Positions 43,269 to 54,308 are shown, counted from the stretch's first letter. The stretch: DNA of 64,000 nucleotides from Dactylonectria macrodidyma (GCA_020744425.1 JAGMUV010000043.1:248001-312000), one strand, 5' to 3'. Numbers and translations: made by a program. The notes: a model not told the origin generated them from the letters alone.

Positions 43269-44330
43269 ATGGGCGACGTGAACACAGCTCTATTCGTCAA
43301 CAAGAGAAGCAAATGCTCCATGCGAAACTTCCCGATCCCTCAACCTAGCGAGAGTGAGATGCTTGTCCAGGTTCTATACAGCGGCATGAATCCTGCAGAC
43401 CTCAGGCACCCAAAATACCTGGGTATTAGAGACACTGTAATAGGCGACGATTTCTGTGGACGCGTCATCAAGAGTCGTTCACCTAAATTCGAGAGGGACG
43501 ATCTGATAGCCGGTTACACTCCCGTCACCATTCCTCGCTCAGCAAAATACGGGACCTACCAATCATACTTGTGTTGTCCCGACAACATGTGTTACAGAGT
43601 TCCTGAAAACCTCCCCAGGGAAGATGCCGCGGCGCTCACGGTGGTCGCCATGACAGCTGCGGATGCACTCTTCAACCTCTTTGGACTTCCGTTGCCGACT
43701 GACCCTGAGAAGAAGCCCTCCGGGCCGCTTCTGGTATGGGGTGCATCGACAAGTGTTGGGTTGTGTGCAGTACAGTACGCTCGTGCAAGCGACTGCGAGA
43801 CTATAATTGTGACGGCTTCACCAGAACGACATGAACTACTTTACAAGTTAGGGGCTACCCATTGCTTTGACTACTCTTCCCCTACGGTGGTTCAGGACAT
43901 TCAAGCTACCCTTATCGCGGCGCAAAAAGGGCCACTTGCCTGGGCTCTCGATGCCGTTGGAAGTCAACAAAAGCCGACGTCCTCAGACCGGATACGCCAG
44001 TGCGCCACAGACAAGACCGTTCTCGCCTCCGTTGTACATCGATTCAATAAAAGATTCAAGTTCCCTGTGGCAGTTACCTTCATGCCATTTCAGCTTAAAC
44101 CATTCGGACTTCCTTTCAAGATGACAACACCAGCAAGACCAAAAGACCATTGGCGAGCATGGGGGGTCCTTGCTTGGGCCGTGGCCAATTATGGACCGGA
44201 TAAGGCCTTTCATCTCCCAAAGGTTACCGTGCTGGAAGGGACTGGGGAGGAAGTACTGCAGAAAGCTCAGGCCGTGGCTGAAGGTAAAGGAGGTTTCGGG
44301 AAGATTGTTATTAAACAACCTTTTAATTAG
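43269..44330 (+). CDS. Medium-chain dehydrogenase/reductase, trans-enoyl-reductase-like
   Basis: 353 residues in one exon. It belongs to the zinc-alcohol-dehydrogenase-like (MDR) superfamily, closest in pattern to stand-alone enoyl reductases and ToxD-like oxidoreductases. A GroES-like N-terminal half (LVQVLYSGMNPADLRH, VIGDDFCGRV) is followed by a Rossmann domain with VWGASTSVG (about residues 157-164) for NADPH binding, then IVTASPERHELLYKLGATHCFDY and ALDAVGS. The cysteines that hold structural zinc in true alcohol dehydrogenases are absent. An open N-terminal extension to 43098 is possible, but family alignment favours MGDVNTALF as the start. The neighbouring hydrolase on the opposite strand suggests joint regulation or a small pathway, but this is inference only. 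Confidence 0.8.
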   Translation: MGDVNTALFVNKRSKCSMRNFPIPQPSESEMLVQVLYSGMNPADLRHPKYLGIRDTVIGDDFCGRVIKSRSPKFERDDLIAGYTPVTIPRSAKYGTYQSYLCCPDNMCYRVPENLPREDAAALTVVAMTAADALFNLFGLPLPTDPEKKPSGPLLVWGASTSVGLCAVQYARASDCETIIVTASPERHELLYKLGATHCFDYSSPTVVQDIQATLIAAQKGPLAWALDAVGSQQKPTSSDRIRQCATDKTVLASVVHRFNKRFKFPVAVTFMPFQLKPFGLPFKMTTPARPKDHWRAWGVLAWAVANYGPDKAFHLPKVTVLEGTGEEVLQKAQAVAEGKGGFGKIVIKQPFN

Positions 44331-44599
44331 TCTTTCCATCTACTTTATTTGAGTCGTGGATGTCATCTCTTTCAGTGCCTTGGCCCAGGGGGGGCGTGGT
44401 TAAGATTATCCTGTAGGAGAAATGTCCCATAATGTCGTCAACCATCTAGTTCTACAAATTTACCTATGAGAAGAAAGGTCCAGGAGAGTTCCTCTACTAG
44501 ACCTCAAATGCCTCTATTTCTGGACTGGGCTATCATCGCTGAATATCTTCATTCCCTTGTTTTTCTTAAAGAGGCGAGGAAATCCAATCACTGCGCTTA

Positions 44600-45811
44600 C
44601 AGTGGGTGGAAAAAAGTTCCGACACACTTTTCCGTACCCCGCTTTCCCTCGACCTACACCAAAACCATCATCAACTTCAACCACACATTGTGCTTCCAAT
44701 TTAAGTCCAAATGTCTCCTAAGCCACATCATTCTCCTCACAAGAGAACGAGGATCGTTTGGAGATACAATTCGGGCATATCAGCCGCCCGGATCGCCCGT
44801 GAGGAGGGCGTAAGTCGGCACGCAATTTATGGTGTGGTACGCCGGTATCAAGAACAACAATCTGCCCGGGATCAACCCAGACCCGGCCGTCCACACAAGC
44901 TTACAAAGAGGGATTTGAGGCGGGTGCTGCTAGTAATAGGAAGAGACCCTCACATTATTATTAGTGAGCTTATAGAAGAGGCCGGTTTAAGCTGTCATGC
45001 TAAGACTTTAACTTCCACCCTCCGGGGGGAAGGGATCATGCACTTCCAGTCACTTTTACGACCATTCATTAGCCCAGAGACAGCGAGAAAACGTCTACGG
45101 TTTGCTCATCGATATATCAACCAGTCTGAGGAATCTTGGAGCTGTTGGACCTTCTCTGATGAAACAATCGTAGCTCGCGGCGAGGGTCAGAGACGCACTT
45201 GGGTGTTCTGTAAACCGGTATGTGTCTCTTTTGCGATTGCGGCTCTTCTGATGATTCCTAGCATGAGAGACTATTCAGAGATAATGTCCAGACCCGGGCC
45301 ACGCCTACACGCCACTCACAGATGTTCTTCAGCGCCTTCAACTGCCGCAGGAGGCTGCCGATGGTGCCACTTTACGGGGATCCAGAATCTGAACGTGGTG
45401 GTGTAACGGCACGCCGCCTGCTCGAGTGCTTGAAGCAGCACCTTCCTCGTATTGTCACAAGGAACAGCCTCTTCCAGCACGATAATTCGAGCCTATTTAC
45501 GAGTCGCCTTGTCCGTAACTGGATCTATGAATGGTGTGAGAGTCGGAGGGCGGAGGTAATAGACTGGCCTCCGTATAGCCCTGACCTCAACCCCATTGAA
45601 AATCTATGGGCAATACTGAAAGAGAGGATCTGTAAGAGGTATCTAGAACTTACTTACATGCCTAAGAAGAGGCATCAAGATAGGCTCTTATTAATGCCGC
45701 GATTGAGATTTGGCCGCAAATTGAAGATGAAGGGTCTATAACCTGGTCAAATCCATGCACTCCCGGCTTGCGGCTGTCATTCAGGCCCACGGCTACTATA
45801 CTAGGTATTAA
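44600..45811 (+). mobile_element. Tc1/mariner relic, left terminus only
   Basis: The left end starts after TA (44598-44599) with CAGTGGGTGGAAAAAAGTTC, a typical Tc1-type terminus. No matching right terminus was found to about 45950. The transposase frame is decayed at its 3' end. Confidence 0.65.
44711..45811 (+). pseudogene. Tc1-type transposase with one intron and C-terminal frameshifts
   Basis: Cut-and-paste transposase with an N-terminal helix-turn-helix region (SAARIAREEGVSRHAIY, RPGRPHKLT). The DDE catalytic core has FSDET, HDNSS, and PYSPDLNPIENLWAILKER. Exon 1 is 44711-45217, a 44-base intron is 45218-45261, and exon 2 starts at 45262 in frame. After the catalytic glutamate the frame shifts at about 45665 and again near 45735. 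The usual family ending (AAVIQAHGYYTRY) is readable in another frame up to TAA at 45809-45811. The second catalytic stretch reads HDNSSLF where the family has DNAPTH, so some active-site neighbours have also changed. Confidence 0.75.
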
Positions 45812-46195
45812 ATGTATAATAAGAATCTATGATTAAAGGGCTTCAAATTGATATATAGTACTATTTAATTGAAATTTAATTAAATGCATAATAGCAGATT
45901 GAAAATGCACCCTTCATTTAGTGAAGGTACTAGTACACCGGGTTGACTCGGAATGTGTCGTTATTAAATCGGACCCACTGTACGAGTTGCTCCTTCTCGG
46001 CGAACCCCTCTTCCAAACTGCGTAAAATACTGGCGACTTCTTGCTCCTGCTCACCAATACCACGACCATGCATGACGATGCTTCGGGGGCGGTTTGGTGG
46101 CGACTTTTCGCTGTCAGTAGAAGCATCCCTCTTTTATTTTTTGATGGATTTACCAGCTACGCCAAAGTTCAGGGTATCCGCTTATTGCTATAGCC

Positions 46196-46335
46196 TGTCA
46201 CGAGCCCTGATTCTGTGAGGCGTTTTGATTGGGTGTGTGTTAATTCTGAGTTGCATATAATCCCCGTGTCACGAGCTCTTATTGTGTGAGGCATCTGATT
46301 GGGTGTGTGTATGTGCTTGCTTGCGTCAGATCCCC
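46196..46335. repeat. Two-copy direct repeat of about 70 bp
   Basis: Copies at 46196-46265 and 46267-46335 share TGTCACGAGC, TGTGAGGC, TGATTGGGTGTGTGT and ATCCCC, with many substitutions between. This is an old tandem duplication of unknown origin. Confidence 0.7.
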
Positions 46336-46501
46336 GCTCTGAGTCCCTGTACATGTTGGATCCTAATGGATCCGATACGGTCAATTCGATCAGGCTGATA
46401 GGAATCAATAGAGGGTGGAGCCCAAAGATGATGATTCTATTGATCAAGGATGCATTCGGCCCTCTCTTTTATTGAGAGGGGTTTTCTGGGGCCCAATAGG
46501 T

Positions 46502-46517
46502 GTACGGGGCCCCGTAC
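46502..46517. repeat. Perfect 16-bp palindrome GTACGGGGCCCCGTAC
   Basis: The palindrome is followed by a second imperfect one (GTACGGGGTTCCGTAT, 46529-46544) and preceded by GGGGCCCAATAGG. The same word set occurs inverted near 34590-34621, so it belongs to a dispersed repeat, perhaps an LTR fragment. Confidence 0.6.
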
Positions 46518-46992
46518 ATTTAAAATTGTACGGGGTTCCGTATGCATTATGTAAGCGTTAGTTGTGAACGGCCTCTTGTAACTGGATTCCAGCTATCTAG
46601 TCCAGGATGCTATTTACATCAAAGATGAAGAAGAAAGAAAGAAATTCCTAAGTGCCCCTGAGCTGTGGAACGATTTCTCATCCCTGGCGCGCACGAGCCA
46701 AGTACGTCTTGCGGCACAGCCGCAAGGATATGGGCCCTGGCCCGTGACATTAGTAGCCACCACTAAACGCGCTGCGCGCCTCCTTTTTAATATGCCTCTT
46801 CAGCTTCTTTGCTACTTGAATAGCTATCCTTTATCTAGCTAAAATGCTGTTAAATTGGAGGCCTATCCCTTAGGAAAGTAGTGATGCACTTACTTAAGTG
46901 AGGGACATTACGTTTTTAATGTAGCGAGCTATTTAATGAGATTTCCTGAATCTCTTCAAAATAGCTATTATTAACTCTTTAGGGGTTATTAT

Positions 46993-47862
46993 TGTCAGAT
47001 TTGAGAGTGAACTGTGATGTGTCTTTTTCCCCCCCCATCTAATAGAGGGCTCGCCGAGGCCTTTATATACAGAGATGCCCTTATTATCATAGAAGCAACA
47101 ATAAGGTTTTCTTAAAACCTGATCTGAGGGGTCCGGACCTTCGAGACCGGTTTGCTAGAGATCCGGGCCTTTGAGACCGGGCCGCAGTCTCAGCAGTTAA
47201 CACCGGGCCGTAGTCTCATCAGTTGATAGATATGACATGTACCTCTGACGTATCTGACACACCCCCTCAGATTCAATGACTTCTCATTGAGTCTGAAGCC
47301 CTTCTTCGTCCTTCTAGAGCCTCTTCCTAACGTCTTCTAATCCAAGTTGATATAAAAAGCGGTTCCATTTTCCGGCTGGCAGTGCTTTCGTCAGCCCATC
47401 TGCGACTATGTCTGTTGATTTGACGTATTTGACTTGAATTTTCCCTCTTTGAACCTCCTGTCTGAGCCAGTGATTGTGGATATCAACATGCCGCAACTTG
47501 GTCCTCAAAGTAGCTATCTCAACCGTCACGAGGTTGATAGTCTGAGTGTTATCGCAGTCAATCTGGATAGTCAAGTCATCCAGTTGAACTGTCAGCTCCT
47601 TGAGCAATCGGCTCACAAAGAAAGATTCCTTAGCTGCCTGTGCTAGGGCTAGGAGCTCTGCTTCTGTTGTTGATGTTGTGACCGTGTCTTGTTTGCTGGC
47701 TCTCCATCCGATCAGTCCGTTGAACAGCTTGATGGTATATGCCTGCGAGCTCTTCCGATCAGTTGTGTTGTCGGCAAAAGAGGCATCGCTAGCAATGCTG
47801 AGACCGCCAGGCCCTCCGAAGGATAGGGCTAGGTTCTTTGTGTGCGTGAGGTACCATGCAGT
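46993..47862 (-). mobile_element. 3' end of a copia-type LTR retrotransposon
   Basis: The LTR is 46993-47259, with ends TGTCAGA and TCTGACA forming a 7-base perfect inverted repeat and a TATATAAAGG box (about 47060-47071) on the minus strand. A purine tract CTGAGGGGGTG sits right next to it (47260-47270). Coding sequence continues to 47862, where the pogo element begins at a TA. The rest of the retroelement is missing from the window. Confidence 0.75.
47314..47862 (-). pseudogene. Copia polyprotein C-terminus (RNase H)
   Basis: About 180 codons of the Ty1/copia RNase H region, which removes the RNA strand during reverse transcription. Family landmarks: SDASFADN, KSSQAYTIKLFNG, the ASKQDTVTTSTTEAELLALA block, DNTQTINL and KYVKSTDIVADGLTKAL. 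The front part is cut off at 47862 by the pogo element, so only the last sixth of the polyprotein remains. The stop at 47314 precedes the purine tract by about 45 bases, as is usual. Confidence 0.85.
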
Positions 47863-47863
47863 A

Positions 47864-49133
47864 CCCACCTACCGGTAATACCCACCTACCGTACACCAAA
47901 AAGAAAATTCCCCCATACAAAATGCTCATTTTCACATGCACGGTGCTCGGCCAAAATTGAAGCTATTGTCATGAAACAATATCTGTTTTAATTAAGAGTT
48001 TCATGGCGTTTGATATTCTCACATTCCTTTTTGGATCACATAAGCGGTATGGTCGCATGGCACTATTGTAAAATGTCTCGAAATGCCTCCTTATCACCCA
48101 GCCTCCTTGAAGATTCATCGACTTTTTATCTACACCAGCCTTCCTTAATTGCCTTGAAAATGCCTCGAACGTCTTATACAGAGAATGGTGTTATTGAAGC
48201 CATACTGGATGTCACAGATAACGGCCTCTCGCAGTACCAGGCCGCCCAGAAGCATGGCATGCCTCCGACCACTCTCTCTGACCGATTAAGAGGCCTACCG
48301 TCAAAGTCTGAGGTCACCCAGCCTGCCCAGCTGTTATGCAAGTCTCAGGAGGACAGGTTAGTTACCTGGATACTTCGACAAGAGGCCTTAGGCTATGCTC
48401 ATTCCCACAGTCAAGTTCGCGCCACCGTCGCTGCCCTCTTGAGACAACAAGGCCGGGAAAGGCCTATCGGTGTACACTGGCTAGCCAGGTTCATGAAACG
48501 TCATCCAAAGATCAAGGCGAAGGTAGGAAAACGTCAGGAGGCTGCAAGGTTCAATTCTTTTACCCCAATGGCCGTCAATTGGTACTTTGATATCCGGGAG
48601 AGCGAGTATGGCTGGATCAAGCCTGAGAACACTGTTAATGTTGACAAGGGCGGTATCATGGCTGGATTTGGTGAGTAATTATCGTTTTTGTTATAAAATT
48701 CACTAATCCATTCCGAATCTAGGCTTGGATTCCTTGGTTATCGGCAGTAGTGATCCTAAGAGGAAGGCCTTACTCAAAGGCTCCCAGTCCCGCGCTTGGA
48801 CTAGCTTTATTGAAGCCGTGACAGCAGATGGCCGTCTTCTAAAACCAGGGATTATTTTCAAAGGCAAAGAACTTCAGCAACAGTGGTTTATCAATGAGTT
48901 CAAGAAGATAGCCGACTGGTATTATATCACTTCTGAGAATGGCTGGACAGACAACCACATCGCAGTTGAGTGGCTCAAAGAGGTCTATCTACCTCAAACC
49001 CAGCCGGCAGATGAGTCTGATGCCAGACTAATTATATTAGATGGCCATAGAAGTCATGTATCTGCGAGTACCTACCTAGTCTGAATCATAAATGTCGCTG
49101 ACTCAAAATCCAGGATGAGTGGATGGCTACCTG
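47864..49133 (+). mobile_element. Pogo/Fot-type element, 3' part lost
   Basis: It begins after TA (47862-47863) inside the copia gene with CCCACCTACCGG. The word TACCCACCTACCG is repeated twice near the end (47862-47890). The transposase reading is cut at 49133, where hAT-2 starts. The right end is not in the window. Confidence 0.7.
48160..49133 (+). pseudogene. Pogo/Fot-type transposase, truncated
   Basis: Transposase with a psq-type helix-turn-helix (GLSQYQAAQKHGMPPTTLSDRL), a CENP-B-like DNA-binding domain (GVHWLARFMKRHP) and the start of the DDE core: NVDKGGIMAGFG with the first aspartate, and ILDGHRSHVS with the second. Exon 1 is 48160-48670 and an intron spans 48671-48722. Exon 2 runs from 48723 to about 49067. 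A further intron probably ends with CAG at 49113, since DEWMATC follows at 49114-49134. The third catalytic acidic residue and the C-terminus are missing because hAT-2 begins there. The start ATG was chosen because it opens the conserved N-terminus. Confidence 0.8.
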
Positions 49134-52100
49134 CAAGGCTCGAAACCACTACATCCACTCCACTTTTGGACCAAGTAGAGTGGATGGACCATTTTTAGGC
49201 AATTACAAAGTGGATGTAGCACACTTTCGACCGGAGTGGAATGGATGTACACGTGGATTTATAAGTGGATTTTTGTAAGTGGACTTATGAGGCTATTCAC
49301 AACCTCGTCGACGCCTATTCAGCCTCACTTTCAGAGGTTGACACTAACTCTTCAGCCTCTTGCTGCCGTAATGAATCGTCAACCTCGCTGGCGCTGTCCT
49401 CGCCCTCGAATAGCCATTTTGACTCAGCAAGAGCCAGCTCGTCGTCGCTTAGAGTCCCACAGCCGGCATCCAGCTTACTTTCAAGGTGTGACTTAAGCAA
49501 TGGATCCAGGTCCTTGATAAGGCCAGCACGGTACCAAGAGCGTAAGACCTGACAAATGGCGATAATATCAGCATCTAGGTTCGTACGCAACCCCGAGACC
49601 ATCTTGCCAGCAGCTGAAAATAACCTCTCACACTCGGCTGACATCGGCTGGATCGTCAGGAAGTCCAAGGCCATCCTGGATAACCGAGGATATCTGCCTT
49701 GCTTAGTGATCCAGTAACCAATTGGATCACGAACGTTGCCGTCGCTGGCGTCACGATCCGTCTGCCACGCTTGGTACTCGTCACCAACAATAGCTGCTGC
49801 GTAGGCTGGTATTGAGCTTAGCAGACGACTGTTCTTCTCGAAGGGATTGAAAAACCGAGGTCTTTTTGCTGGTGGCTCGTCGTCGCCTCTGCTGCTGCTG
49901 GTTCTAACCTCGAGATGAGCGTAATCGGAGAGCCAGACGTCGGCAACCATCTCTTTTGCCTTTTCAACCCAGCTAGGCTTATGAGCCCACGTTTCATCAA
50001 ACCAGTCCCAACGATAAGCTGGATGGAGCGCCATAGCCGTATAGTAGATGGGCGTCTCGTCCAGCCGCCGATAATATTCATCCAGCTTATCCCAAGCAAG
50101 GTTGATTCCGATGCGGAAGTGCTCTGGATCAGGAAAATCAGCAGCAAGCTGCTTATATTCTTCCAGTGTGTTAAGCAGCAACTCATAGCCAAGCACCACG
50201 TCCCAGATATTGCCATAGGAGCCAGTCCAGCCTTGCTTACGCCTGCGGATGTGTCCATCACCCTCAAGCGTCTTTACCACGGTCTCAAAAACAGTCAGAA
50301 TAGCCTCCAAATGGTAAAGAACCTCCCAGTCTTTGTCCGTTAGCTGATTCTCGTCTCGGAGGATGCGTGGTTTTTTCGCCAACTTGGCTTGTGTCACTTG
50401 GCCAGTCTTTTTAGACCGATTTTCGTCCTCCCATTGCGCCTTATACTTGATCAGTAGGAGTTCGATAGAGGTTTTCAACCGTAGAGCCCTGCGGATCATG
50501 TAGAGTTGTGACAGCCAACGCGTGTCGTTGTCGATAATTAGCTTGAGTGGTTTCTTCGATCGGAGTTTAAGGGTGGTGGCGCGATTAATTTCGTCCTGTT
50601 AGATATACCGAGTTAATATGAGACGAATAGGATTTAGTAAAACCGCTTACCCTCTGGACCTCCTTGAACAAGTAAATCAGCCGGTGGCTAATACGCACAT
50701 CAACTACGATATTGTGTAACTTGCCAACTGGTCCTTTTTTGCGCCATTGAGCGTATTCAGTATCAGATAACGCTTCTGCGCCTGACAATTGCTTCTCGAA
50801 CGCGTCAGCGTTTTTGCCAAATAAGAGCGCCTTGGCTGATAAGTTAATTGTGTGGCCAATACAACGTCCTCGGCGCAGTCGGCCATCGAACCCAAGTTCA
50901 GCACCAATGACCTCCATAGCAGTATCGTTGTTTTCTGCATTGTCAAGCGTGAAATAGCCAACCATCTCTGGACCCACGCCAAGAGTGTGTAGGACGTCGG
51001 GAACCTCCCCACCGATCGTTGAGCCGAAGTGACGATGAGCCTCTGGAACTCCAATCATGATTTTGCATGGCCGATTCTTCTCGTCTCTGAAAAAACAAGC
51101 AATGCCGTAGAGGGCAAGCTTATTTCGAGACGTCCAGCCATCAAATGAAATATGAAGGGCTCCAGGGGAGTTCCTCAGCACCTCGATAACCGTCTGCTTG
51201 TGGCGGTTATACTCTTGAATGATCTTATATCGGATAGCCGTGGCAGTCAAGTTGGCGTGTTGGATGGAAACGGAGGGACTCAAATAGTCGAAGATTTCTC
51301 GGAGGATGGGGTTCTCGGCGAAGGAAAATGACTGGTTACTACTGACGATTAACTCGACTAGCATACGCTGAAAGTGTTGCTTATCAAAGCGTGAGATGAA
51401 GCTATTCGCGATATTCTGTTCCGTAGGCTTGTTGACGTCCAGTTTCAAAACAGAGGCAATAGTCAGCTGGTTCGATTTCAGTGCGCCTTCGGATTTGAGC
51501 TGTGCTGTGCTCTTTTTCTCTCCCTCTGGTGCTGGTGTTTTGTGCTCACGCCATAGATGATTTGCCGCGTTCTGGAGACCTGAAGAGGTAAAACTCGCGA
51601 TAATGGGACGATTTCCGAGGATACAGTCCTTGCAAGCCCATTTGCGTAAGCCATGACGTTGAATATCATAGCCAAAGTCCCACAGCCAAGAGCTAGTATC
51701 ACGAGCGCGTTCTGACCAATTCCAGCCTCTGAAATGGCGAAAAAGACGGTCTTCGAGCTGCTGCTGTTGGCCTGGTTGGCCTGGCTGGTTGGCTGACATC
51801 AATTTTTTTTTTTTGGCAAAAACAAAGCAGGAAATCTGTAGAAAACACACTCAATAGGGGTAGTTTCTCGTCAATATTATTAGATTAGCTGTAGGGGTGA
51901 TCGACCTCGGCTAACTTGGGTCCAGGTACCTCGATTTAATGGGCAGTCATATACAAAAATAAGTACTATGAACCATACAGGGTCAGGGAATATCCCACTG
52001 TACCTAAATCCACCTAAATCCACTCCATTACATCCACTTTCGTGTCCAAGTGTAGTGGATTATTACGTAATCTGAGCGCCGACAAGTGGATGTAATAGAG

Positions 52101-52156
52101 ATGGGCCACTTATATGTGGTCCACGTGGATTTACAGTGTAGTGGGTTCGAGCCTTG
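49134..52156 (-). mobile_element. hAT-2, complete DNA transposon
   Basis: A 3023-bp element. The left end is CAAGGCTCGAAACCACTACA and the right end, on the other strand, is CAAGGCTCGAACCCACTACA, 19 of 20 identical. Subterminal copies of TACATCCAC/GTGGATGTA lie on both sides (49140-49265 and 52000-52140). The flanks GCTACCTG and CCGATAAA do not match. The left flank is pogo coding sequence and the right is hAT-3 coding sequence. Confidence 0.85.
49315..51799 (-). CDS. hAT-2 transposase, intact, one intron
   Basis: Exon 1 is 51799-50651, a 55-base intron spans 50596-50650, and exon 2 is 50595-49315, giving about 809 residues. A BED zinc finger shows WACKDC with HLWREH. The catalytic core includes ISFDGWTS and FTLDNAENND, and CIGHTINLSAKALLFG follows. 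The hATC dimerisation block shows LSRMALDFLTIQPMSAECERLFSAAGK. The tail is acidic and serine-rich. The start is the ATG before SANQPGQPGQ, just downstream of a poly-A run on the minus strand. An earlier ATG at 51850 lies in the 5' region. No stop or frameshift was seen. Together with intact terminal repeats this copy is a good candidate for an autonomous element. Confidence 0.9.
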
Positions 52157-53544
52157 CCGATAAAGCTTTGCTTCCTCCATATCTCAAACCGCTCGTCATC
52201 AGATGCGCCACGGAGCCGTTGCTCCAGCCTGCTAACGCCCTGCCCAAAGAGGAGAGCTTTGACGATGAGATTCAGCATATGGCCGACGCACCGAAGGCGA
52301 CTCTGACGGTTGATTGCAGGGTACTGCTTTGCTAGCTCCTGAATGCATGTGTCATTATTGCTAGCGTTGTCCATCATAAAGAAGCCAATGACTTGGGAGA
52401 TATCGTAGAAATCGATGACTGTTGACAGCACCTTAGCAATATTCTCGCCGGAGTGAGGGCCTTTCAGAGGGGGAAGATCCAGAAGAGCTGTCTGTAGCTT
52501 ATGTCCTTCATCCAAGAAGTGAGCAACAACAGCTAGATAGTTTGTCCCTTCTTCAGATGTCCACGCATCCGTCGAGACGTGAATCTTGCTTGTGGTGAGA
52601 TGGAGCTTTTCCCTCAGCCAAACACGTCTCCCAGCATCACCAAACCATTTCTCTTTGACCCAGCTACTAAGAGCTGACGGGCTCTTGGGCAGAATCTTGC
52701 CGCTGTCTTCCAGATAGTTGGTGAAAATCTCATAGGTGCGTTGATGGGTTGCTTGACGAAAGGTGAGATCAAGATCAATCACCCAGTCGGTAAAGTCGTC
52801 TTTAAATTGCAGGTCGTTGAACACCAACCGCCGCCCTCCGAGGTATGATGTGAGATTTGTTGTGCCCTTGGCTATGCTGAAGGGGTTGCATTCTGCTGCC
52901 TTGTAGCCAAATTCTTCCAGCCTGTGCTGATGTTTCAGATGGTATATAATGCTGGTCGTGCTCTCACTGGCAAAGAGTGCAGTATTGTGATGGCCACTAA
53001 CGTGGCAGTATTTGCAGAGCCAGTACTTATTGTCTCCGTCCGTTGTAAGCTGTGCGCCGTGTCTGTAGATTGCTGAGGGTTGGGATTTGGAGTTGATGGT
53101 GCGCTTATGAGGCTGACGATATCGGATGGATGGCACTGGCTTCCCATCGTAACGGATTTTGTCCCACTCGATAGGGAAATGACATTGAGACGCTTTTGGC
53201 ACCTCTCTTTCGTGGGAAACGGTTGCGGGAGAAGCACCATGAAGTGGCACACTCGTTGGAGCTGAGGCGGAGCAAGGGGTACTGGACTGAGCAGAATCGA
53301 TCGGCTCAGAGGGAGTCCTAGGGGGTGTAGCCTTTACGAACCTTCCCCGAGGCTGAAACATTGGATATGAAGGCATTATTGACTTGGGATTTGGACTGTG
53401 CGAGACTTTCTGGCAGCAAAAAGACATGGACAAATTGATCGGGCTGCAGCCTCCTGTCGCGACCAACAGAAAAAGGGGGTTTCGCATGCCTTGCCTAAAA
53501 CGGAAATGTAGTCGAGTAAGTCAAGTAACTGGTAACGCCCGCTG
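52157..53544 (-). pseudogene. hAT-3 transposase, N-terminal half
   Basis: A different hAT family, cut off by hAT-2 at 52156. The frame runs from 53487 (the likely start is the ATG at 53376) through a BED finger (WLCKYCHVSG with IIYHLKHQH), then STDAWTSEEGTN and FMMDNASNND of the catalytic core, and ends at the family block FEIWRKQSFIGKA. The C-terminal half and hATC domain are missing. A possible right end of the element is 53544, where the minus strand reads CAGCGGGCGTTACC followed by ACTTGACTTACTCGACT, a hAT-like terminus. The surrounding DNA then belongs to the cysteine-rich frame at 53545-54165. Confidence 0.8.
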
Positions 53545-54165
53545 ACGCAGGCAGATGCCCCGGAACTCTGGAATGATTGAACGATGAACGAGGCTGGGAA
53601 CAAAGTGGAAGGCGGGAATAGCGGGCTCTGACTGGTGTGCGCATTGACTACAGAAATCCCAAGAATCTTCGTGATGGCCACATCGATCCAAGCTCGTTTG
53701 GTGGGTTTGGATGAAATGATCGTGATCGTCAATTTGATATCCATATCCTGTGAAAAACTTGCCGCACGAACAGCATATTGATCTTTGGGATGCAGCTAAC
53801 ATCTCATCTTCGTATAGGCTGATGGAAGACCGAATATGGGAAGAAGAGATTTCTGGTGGAAATTCTCGCGAAGCCACCTCACGCAGGTCGAATTCATCTT
53901 CTAACAAGCCCACAGCAAGTTTCACACAGTTCGGCGGAGGATTCCCTGATAAAGGACCTCCCGTTAGAGGCGTCAGGTTTATAGAATTGTGAAACGGATC
54001 GAAGTTGGGTGGAAGAATTGAAGGGATGGTGTTCTCAGGAACGTTAGGTTGCCGTCGAATCCAGTGGTAGGGTCGTGTTCGAGACCGACATCTATCGCAT
54101 GTACGATACCGAGAATCAGTCCATTCCCGGAGACAACTGGTGCAAACAGTGGCAGGAGTGAACAT
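53545..54165 (-). pseudogene. Cysteine-rich ORF, possibly a Helitron N-terminus, cut by hAT-3
   Basis: About 207 codons. The N-terminus has CTSCLREW and CDRCRSR. A second cluster, SICCSCGKFF and FCSQCAH, is followed by VPSLVHRSIIPEFRG. This order (paired CxxC clusters, then a basic stretch, then PELKG-like residues) parallels the N-terminal block of the Helitron relic at 3144-5549. I therefore suspect a Helitron or related protein of another family, but this is inference. It ends where the putative hAT-3 terminus starts. It could also be an unrelated zinc-ribbon host gene. Start ATG 54165 is the first in frame. No intron is evident. Confidence 0.4.
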
Positions 54166-54308
54166 TTCCCCAAGACGTAGAAGTCAACAGTGAGCAATGG
54201 TGGCAGGAAATATTTGAGGGTGCGAGCATGGGTGTATGTGGACATTGACCAGGTGACCGAATCCAGCGACATAGATGGAAGTCAGAAGCGATTACATCAC
54301 ATCGCTTA

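Larger units (their letters stand above)
45812..46992. other. Non-coding stretch with small repeats
   Basis: AT-rich from 45812 to 45905. On the minus strand at about 45930-46080 a short open piece (EQEQEVASILRSLEEGF) looks like a gene scrap of unknown kind. The tandem repeat and palindrome below lie inside. GC-rich words near 46680-46790 (GCGCACGAGCC, CGCTGCGCGCC) recur nowhere else here. No gene is called. Confidence 0.5.

Noticed and set aside
46353..46560. A second LTR beginning TGTTGGATCC
   Set aside because: A TG start is present but no defensible CA end, duplication or neighbouring retroelement sequence was found.
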